From: Bryopsis sp. KO-2023
Lineage: Eukaryota; Chlorophyta; Ulvophyceae; Bryopsidales; Bryopsidaceae
NCBI GenBank assembly: GCA_030272585.1
Contig: BSYQ01000006.1
Span: 3,931,001-3,995,000 of the forward strand
Direction: 5' to 3'
Length of the DNA: 64,000 nucleotides
Shown here piece after piece: positions 57,761 through 64,000 of this stretch. Within the stretch, counting starts at the first letter, position 1. Each line of letters begins with the position of its first letter. The notes under the pieces were generated by a model, which saw nothing but the letters and a program-made list of their open reading frames with translations, was not told where the DNA came from and ran no database searches. Both the position numbers and the translations under genes were made by a program.

Positions 57761-58324
57761 AGGAGGACGAGTGCCTTCCTCAAGCGTCTCGTTAGATAGA
57801 ACTTCCTTACAAGAATAAAGTTATAAAGAAGATACAACGACCTTTTCCTTCCACACTCTTATACCCTAGCGCCACAGCGCATCAAACCCTTGTTCCTGTC
57901 GACGTGTCACTATTCACTAGGAATTCACACATCTCCTTGCCACCTCAACTGTGAACGTGCCCCTATTCCACGAGAACTCACACGTCCAATTGACAACTCG
58001 ACTTTGATGGCTGCCACATCATCATCCATCAAACTCCATCGAGCTTGGTTGTAGTCGTGACTCCAAGGGTGTCGCACTACTGCACCTCTGCACCTCTGCA
58101 CCTCTGCACCTCTACACCGCTGCACCGCTGCACCTCTGCACTGCTGCACGCTGCATCCACCGCTGCACGCTGCACCGCTGCACGCTGCACTCCTACACGC
58201 CGCACTCTCGCACGCTGCTCCTACACGTTGCACTCTTGCAACCTTCCCTTTTTCAGCTGCAGGAAGCATGGCAACTACTCTTGTAGTTCCAGCTCGAGTG
58301 CTGCGATAACCAACCGTTACATTC
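57761..58324 (-). repeat. putative minus-strand LTR end next to polypurine tract
   Basis: On the minus strand GGTGGGGAGGAA, a good polypurine tract, runs into TGTAACGG, a good LTR start, at about 58324. The following sequence to roughly 57761 would be the LTR. Its partner would lie beyond the window edge, so this is inferred from the junction alone. Confidence 0.35.
58079..58225. repeat. CTGCAC-type minisatellite
   Basis: Units of 6-9 bases (CACCTCTG, CACCGCTG, CACGCTG) repeat in tandem, giving the sequence a strong strand bias of C over G. Confidence 0.85.
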
Positions 58325-58866
58325 CTCCCCACCAGGTTGGCAGTAAGTTCCAACACTGCCGTGGAGAGCATGTCTCAAATTAAACCCGTTGCATAAAGTA
58401 TCACAATCCATAAGGCATCTCACAATCCAAATCAGAATATCTTTCAGTGTCCAAACACGAAAAGAGTACGAGACTGGCATAATATTTTCTTTCGCTTTGT
58501 CCATAAAATCGAGAAAATCATCTCTCTATTTCAAACTGAAACTGAAAATGAAAAACATCTGGCTGAAAAGAAAATCCTTTAACATTCAGAAAATCATCTT
58601 GTATCACTCCAGAAATATACTTCTGTCCATCAAGTATTCCACCAATGTTTTCCTTTGCTCATATATATCTTTTCTCAAACCAGGTGAAAGGACAACTAAT
58701 CATGCTCTTTCTTTGAACCATTCATTCACCTCCAAGTCACTGAATAATCTTTTGAAAAATCAGCATTCTTTTTTTTTTTTTTTTTTTTCAAATCTCTCTT
58801 CCGCACACTGAAATATCCTTTCTCTGCTCTTGAGTTTCCAGAGCTCCTCTTCTTGCAATATTTGGA

Positions 58867-58868
<2 letters not shown>

Positions 58869-58915
<47 letters not shown>

Positions 58916-58918
58916 TGC
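58869..58918. repeat. CTG trinucleotide microsatellite
   Basis: About sixteen CTG units with a GTT interruption near the end. On the minus strand it would encode poly-Gln in one frame, but no gene is evident around it. Confidence 0.9.
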
Positions 58919-59140
58919 ATCTAACGCAACCTCGTTTATCATCACTTGAGACTCCCATGGATTGCTGCTGCTGCACCATGCTGCAGCCTGATTTGTCTCC
59001 ACTAGAGACTCTCCAGTTTGTCACATTCCAGCTTCACTTAATTCCTTGGCTTCTGATCTCTTGATTCGACAGCGCATAAGCTTTTATGGAGTCCCGCTGT
59101 TTGCTTTCCCAAACTGCAAGTTTCTTCACCTCGATTGCAC

Positions 59141-59254
59141 TCCAGAATTTCTGCACTTCCAAAATCCAGAATTTTTGCACTTCCAAAATCCAGAATTTTT
59201 GCACTTCAATACTCCAGAATTTCTGCACTTCCATCGCACTCCAGAATTTCTGCG
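59141..59254. repeat. minisatellite with CCAGAATTTCTGCACTTC unit
   Basis: Five imperfect copies of a roughly 25-base unit follow each other. The unit contains an inverted CAGAA/TTCTG core. Confidence 0.85.
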
Positions 59255-61449
59255 ATGTACTCTCCTTAATCCACGCTTATTACAACATGTTCCACTGCTG
59301 TCGAATTTTGACAACCTCTTGATACTTCAAGAACATCAGAAGCAATGTTCAGAGAACCATATTGTTCTCCACAATATGTTCTAACCTCCAACAAAGTTCG
59401 AGATATCCGAAACATTCATTTGAATCAGTTTCATGTCAACGAACTGATTCGATTCTCAGCACTTCAATAGAAACATCCAGTTGGTTCCATTGCCCTCAAG
59501 GGCTACCAGAAAATTAACCAACTCTGTCCACTATTCTTCCCTCTCTGGAATTATGTGCTCCCACCAACGAGGCACCTGAAAATAAAATAAAATATCCAGA
59601 GGGTTGCTCTCATGTTTTCTTTTTTTCTTTTTTTTTTTTTACTTGTGCTCCCTTCATTGGGGCACCAAATGAATGCCTGAAAATTTCCATAGCATTTTTT
59701 CCCTTCAGAAATTTTGCTGCCTTCTGTGGGTATCCACAAAATATTCACTCTCACTCTGTTCCTTCCCTTTTCTTTCATTCCATACTCTCTCGTTCCCCAT
59801 TCATCAAGCCCCACTGTTCCAAGTGGAACTCAAAATCATATGTTCTTTTTTTCCAGTCATCAAGCCTCACTGTCCCAAGTGAGACTCAACATCAGATGCT
59901 CAAAACAACATCAGCCCCGAGACTGATGTCCCAAAAATAAACCATACACTTGCTGCACTAAACTCGTGTTGAAAAACCCGCTGAAAGCCCCCTCCCCACC
60001 AGCTTTAGGCAGTCCCTTGCCTAACAATAGGATTCAAAACTGAGTGAGGGGCAATCAATGTTGCCACGAGTGATCACAACGATATAAACAATCATCAATA
60101 TCGAAGGGAATGTTCAGAAACAAACCACACTCACGGCATTGCACCGCCGTCTTGTGCAACGGAGATAAGGAAGCAATATACTCAGGGAGATTGAGTAGAA
60201 GCTTTTTGTGATTCTTCAGTGAGGAATCTTCACTTCAGTGGCAGTGGATCTCGCCATTCCTCTGAACCTCCAGGCACATGCAAGCCTTGCATGTTCGTCT
60301 TCCAAGGTAATCCAATTCCGTTCTCCGTATCGATTGTAGCACAATCGTTGCATTCACAGTGTTGTATTCTTGAACATCTTCACTGAGCTTGGGAAAATCT
60401 GACATCACCAATGGTGATCCACCATTCACTTTGCTGCTAATGGCCTGCAGCCAGTCAAAGCGATAAACAAGGTGTACGTGCGCTCCTTCAGTCTTGAGCT
60501 CACGGGATGTAAGACAAATCCCATATATTTTATAAATATAGTTCACACCACCATATTGCCTACAAGAGGAGCTCCAGATAGCTCTTCTCTCTTTGCAATC
60601 TTCCTACTCTGAAGTCATGGGGGAAATTCTCTCAACCCCTACGTGAAACACCGGTACGGCTGTAACACTACGGGAGCTACCCGTTTAAGACGCTAAAGTG
60701 TGTGTGGATAATATCCAAGCGCCGTTGACGTCTGATGGGTGTTTCTCCGAAAGGCGGCGGCAAACGCTCGACCGCTTTTTGGAGGTATCCTAAAATTCTT
60801 GAAATCTGGAGGGGCCCTCCGTCGAGTCGGCTCTCCTCAAACCTTCTACAGGTGGCTCAAGGTTCTAGTCGTGCACTGACCTTAGGTGGCCCATATGGCT
60901 CTTCCTAAGCTTCGCAATTGGTTCAGAATTGGGAGGGAACCCATCCCCACTTCCCTTTTCTTGGTGACAAATGGCCTATGGCTCTTTCTGCCCCCTCAAT
61001 TGCGTTACAAGTGGCCCAAGGCTCGCTTGTTCTTAGTGCGTTCTTGCTTGTCTCAACTCCTCGAAACTCGGTACAGGCGGCCTAGCCTGAGCACTTTCTC
61101 ATTCATTAGGGGGATCTCTCGCTCAACCCCTTTTTTTTCTCCGCGGCTGCACCACAAGTTCTGAGAGTGGCCCTAAGGCACTTCTCTCCTTGTTATCACA
61201 TGAGGAACTCTGTCCTCAATTCCTTTCTTCAACCCCGCCACTAGTCTTGAGAGAGGCTCAAAGCACTTCTCTCTTAGTGGTCTGAGTTTCATCATATGTA
61301 TTTTACTGTAATTGCTCTCGCGTCGCTCCATGTCCGCGATAGTATCATCTCTCTCGGCATGCAGTTGCATTCTTGCCACAAATAAAAGTGGGTGTTCTCT
61401 TGTAGAACTCCATAGCCAATGCTTTTGGCTGCAACTCTTGATGCTCCTT

Positions 61450-61655
61450 TGTTGTGGGCTGTGGCATCAGCCCCTCTTTTCCAACTCCTTGTTGTCAGTT
61501 GCTGCATCAGCACCTCAGTCAAATCCTTGCTATAGGTTGCTGCATCAGCACCTTGTCCAAATCCTTGCTTTGGTTGCTGCATCAGCACCTTGTCCAAATC
61601 CTTGCCTTGGTTGCTGCATCAGCACCTTGTCCAAATCCTTGCTGCAGCTTGCTGC
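61450..61655. repeat. minisatellite with ~39-base GTTGCTGCATCAGCACC unit
   Basis: Four to five tandem copies of a 37-39-base unit lie here, the two central ones almost identical. Both strands stay open across it, which explains the overlapping repetitive frames. Confidence 0.88.
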
Positions 61656-64000
61656 AGCTCTTGTTTCCACATTCAAAATGTTTGCTTCACATAGTAGTAG
61701 GTGCAAATCCTGGCTGCGGCACACACACCGGACCAGTCCAGGCTGCACATCAGCCAAAGATGCCATGTGCTGATCTCTTAGCAACTCAAAACTGAGCTTT
61801 GAACTGAGTATGTCTTGGGATACCTCCCACATAAAGCTCACTCCATCCATCTTCATCGGTTGTTGCTTTCACTCTCTTGCACTCGCAATTTTCCTGAAAT
61901 TTCCAGATTGCAGCCATGATCCACACCAAGACAACATCAGCTTGCCAAGCCTGATTTGTCACCGGGCTGGGCCATCCATAGTATGCCCTCTTCTTTCCAC
62001 ACATCTGTGTTGGGGCCTTAAGTCTCGGCAAGGGTGAAAAGACAACTTCAGCAACCTGAGCTTGCATCATAATGCACCAGCTCGCATCTTCTTCTTTTGT
62101 CCTTCTGACTCAGAAGTTCTGAGGTGGACACCATAAACCTTTGGCTGCTTCACCATCAGAAATCTTTGATGCCACTGGTTCCTCTCACCACCGTGAATAC
62201 AATCATCTCTTTGTGTCATTGGCAGAAACGGCATCGATATATTCTTGGGCTGCGATCCAGTTGGCCTCTTGCTCAAGCTGTTGGTCCTCATACATCATCT
62301 CATATCAACATGAGCCGGCAGTTCACAAGTCCCTTGAACTGTCGATTTTTCTGACAATTTTCCTTTGTCAACTGGGGTATTCTTGGCCTTGCTGTAGCCA
62401 CTCCTTTCACCTCCAGTTTGTTTGCCACCAGAGGTGTTGCCTTTAGTATAAGCAACCCTCTACCACTGGTGCAAATACAAATTCGAATCAACTGATTCGC
62501 AAGCTTGATATCCTCTTTTATCTCCAGAGGTCTCACAACATTCTGTCATGAACAACAGCTGGATCGCAATCGTTTCTCCAATCTTCTTTCTCCACATGAT
62601 AGACTCTTCTTTTCTATCCCATCCAGATGTGGGGATATGTGCCCTTCATTTTCTTGAAGAGACCTTCCTTTCTTAGGTCAGCCTCAGCCCTCCTTGGCTA
62701 GTGCACAAACTTCGTCCTCCTTAATATCATCCACCAAATCATGGTCCTTGACTGAATTTCAATGCACAACCCATATATTTTCCAGAGCTGTCATTCAACA
62801 CAAGTTTTCAGAAATCCTTGACCATTTTCCACCACATCGGACTCCAATATTTCAGTTCCACTATCAACAATATCAAGCCAGAAAATTCCACAGAGAGATT
62901 TCTGCTTGAAACACCTTTCACATGACCCGAAACCTTCAAAAGAAAATCATTTTCCTCCTGAAATTTCCATCAGTAATCAGATCATTCCTTTTTTTCTCAT
63001 ATGAAATAAATGCATGAAAGAGATTAATCCCCTGATCACTTCTTTTCTTCTCAGTTCATCAACCATTCAGAAATTTATATTTGCTATCCAAATTTTTCAG
63101 CAAGTGGTGAAAAGGTGTCTCTTTCTTCCCATTTCTGTGGGTATAATCAAATGCAAAAAGAGAAACAAATACTCTGCCTTGATTTCTACAAATCTGTCCA
63201 TTTTCTGCATCGAATTTCGAAAAGACCAATGCATTCATTCAATCTGATGACAATACCACCAAACTCATCTCAAACTCTTGAAGAAGAGGTTCAGCATCAG
63301 CAAGTCATGTCCTCTGACTCCTACTGCTGGATAAACATGAGTCACTTTGCATCCAATGGGTGCTCTCTTGCTGCAACTCTTGTATTGCAGCAACATCTCC
63401 GAGGGAAGATCATTCTTTGCTTTGTAGCACACTCAGAATTATTACTCAACAGCTCCTGTGGCATTTGTTGCATGTCTCCTTGAGTAATAATGATCTCCTT
63501 CCACTTGATGTGCATCCTCTTGTGCAAGTGTAGATGGTATTGACTCAGCATTTCGATGTGATCTTCTCCACATCAGTAATTCTGATATTTGCCTTGGCAT
63601 TCGTTGCAATATTTGCCATATCATACACTCCAATGTATGTTACAATCAATGTGATACACATTGATGTATTGTTTCATGTGTCCATGCAAACAACACGTCA
63701 TGGCTGCGGCATGTTCAACTCAGTTCGAACTGCGAAATCTGCTGGCAGTAGATGCTGCAGTCAATATGAATTCGTTGTGGTATCCCCAGATGCACCCGAG
63801 GTAACATCCATTCTTGATCGCACTCTTGATCCCAGTGGGTATCACACACACAGTGCTTCAACAGCATCCTCGTTCCAGAGGTTATCTCGTGCGTGTTGGT
63901 GCACTACCTCAACCACCGTCTCATCATTGACTTTCTTATCATTCGCACTTGTTCCGTTCACTTTGTTGTCGTCGATGCCAACTTCATTGCCATCTGCGAT

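Larger units (their letters stand above)
58325..64000. other. decayed repeat-rich DNA to window edge
   Basis: The interval carries several tandem repeats, CT-rich tracts and degenerate ~60-90-bp repeats of a GTGGCCCAAGGCTC type (60840-61290). Open frames are many but short. At the right edge the minus strand is open from 64000 to 63842 (53 codons, Asp/Asn/Val-rich), which may be the end of something continuing outside the window. No gene with a known domain is visible. It may be the interior of an old minus-strand LTR element. Confidence 0.4.

Noticed and set aside
57761..64000. Possible CRISPR-like or satellite array
   Set aside because: The tandem repeats are contiguous without unique spacers, so they are minisatellites.

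Overview
The window is nuclear DNA from a unicellular eukaryote. The genes are split by many introns, and exons join in phase at GT-AG junctions (two appear to be GC-AG). Introns and spacers are full of poly-T/poly-A runs and long poly-G/poly-C tracts, while coding exons are CpG-rich. No rRNA gene, no complete tRNA gene, no CRISPR array and no prokaryotic operon is seen. Sequence alone does not name the species. The mix of TKL kinases, a TAZ-finger protein, a chorismate mutase with a leader peptide and a chromodomain retrotransposon fits a free-living protist or alga.

Left part (1-36 kb), nine genes. (1) A HECT ubiquitin ligase of the UBE3C/Hul5 type on the minus strand (1208-7561, 10 exons, 1057 aa). 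(2) Chorismate mutase on the plus strand (8363-11700, 7 exons), head-to-head with the ligase. (3) A TAZ zinc-finger protein on minus (13923-15060, ends unresolved). (4) The tRNA 2'-O-methyltransferase FTSJ1/TRM7 on plus (15832-17237). (5) A TKL-like protein kinase on plus with a large activation-loop insert (17949-20029). (6) An F-box/LRR protein on minus with an unusual N-terminal repeat array (22694-28162, 8 exons). (7) The peptidyl-tRNA-hydrolase-like gene PTRHD1 on plus (28579-29550), head-to-head with the F-box gene. (8) A SAM methyltransferase of the LCMT/bacterial-like family on minus (30033-31930, 7 exons). (9) An unrecognised 589-aa low-complexity protein on plus (33228-36156). Two foldback sequences sit in introns of the F-box gene, one of them a mariner-type MITE.

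Middle part (36-50 kb): gene-poor. It holds one receptor-like kinase on minus (40188-42481; signal peptide, beta-helix-like ectodomain, TM segment, non-RD kinase) and one hAT-type MITE with a perfect 8-bp target duplication (45271-45751).

Right part (about 49.7-64 kb): a nest of mobile elements. A very young Ty3/gypsy chromovirus (51143-57250; 513-bp LTRs differing at one position, 5-bp target duplication) sits inside the gag gene of another LTR retrotransposon that apparently uses the same primer tRNA. The young element carries a textbook -1 frameshift signal at the gag/pol junction. It has also lost the second half of reverse transcriptase, RNase H and most of integrase by an in-frame deletion, so it probably moved with help from a complete relative. 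Beyond it lie a minus-strand LTR-like end, several minisatellites and decayed repeat DNA up to the window edge.

Cellular roles: protein turnover (HECT ligase, F-box protein), translation-related RNA work (FTSJ1, PTRHD1), aromatic amino-acid synthesis (chorismate mutase) and signalling (two kinases). The genes share no pathway and form no operon. Neighbours in divergent pairs share short promoter regions, several with ACGTCA-type motifs.
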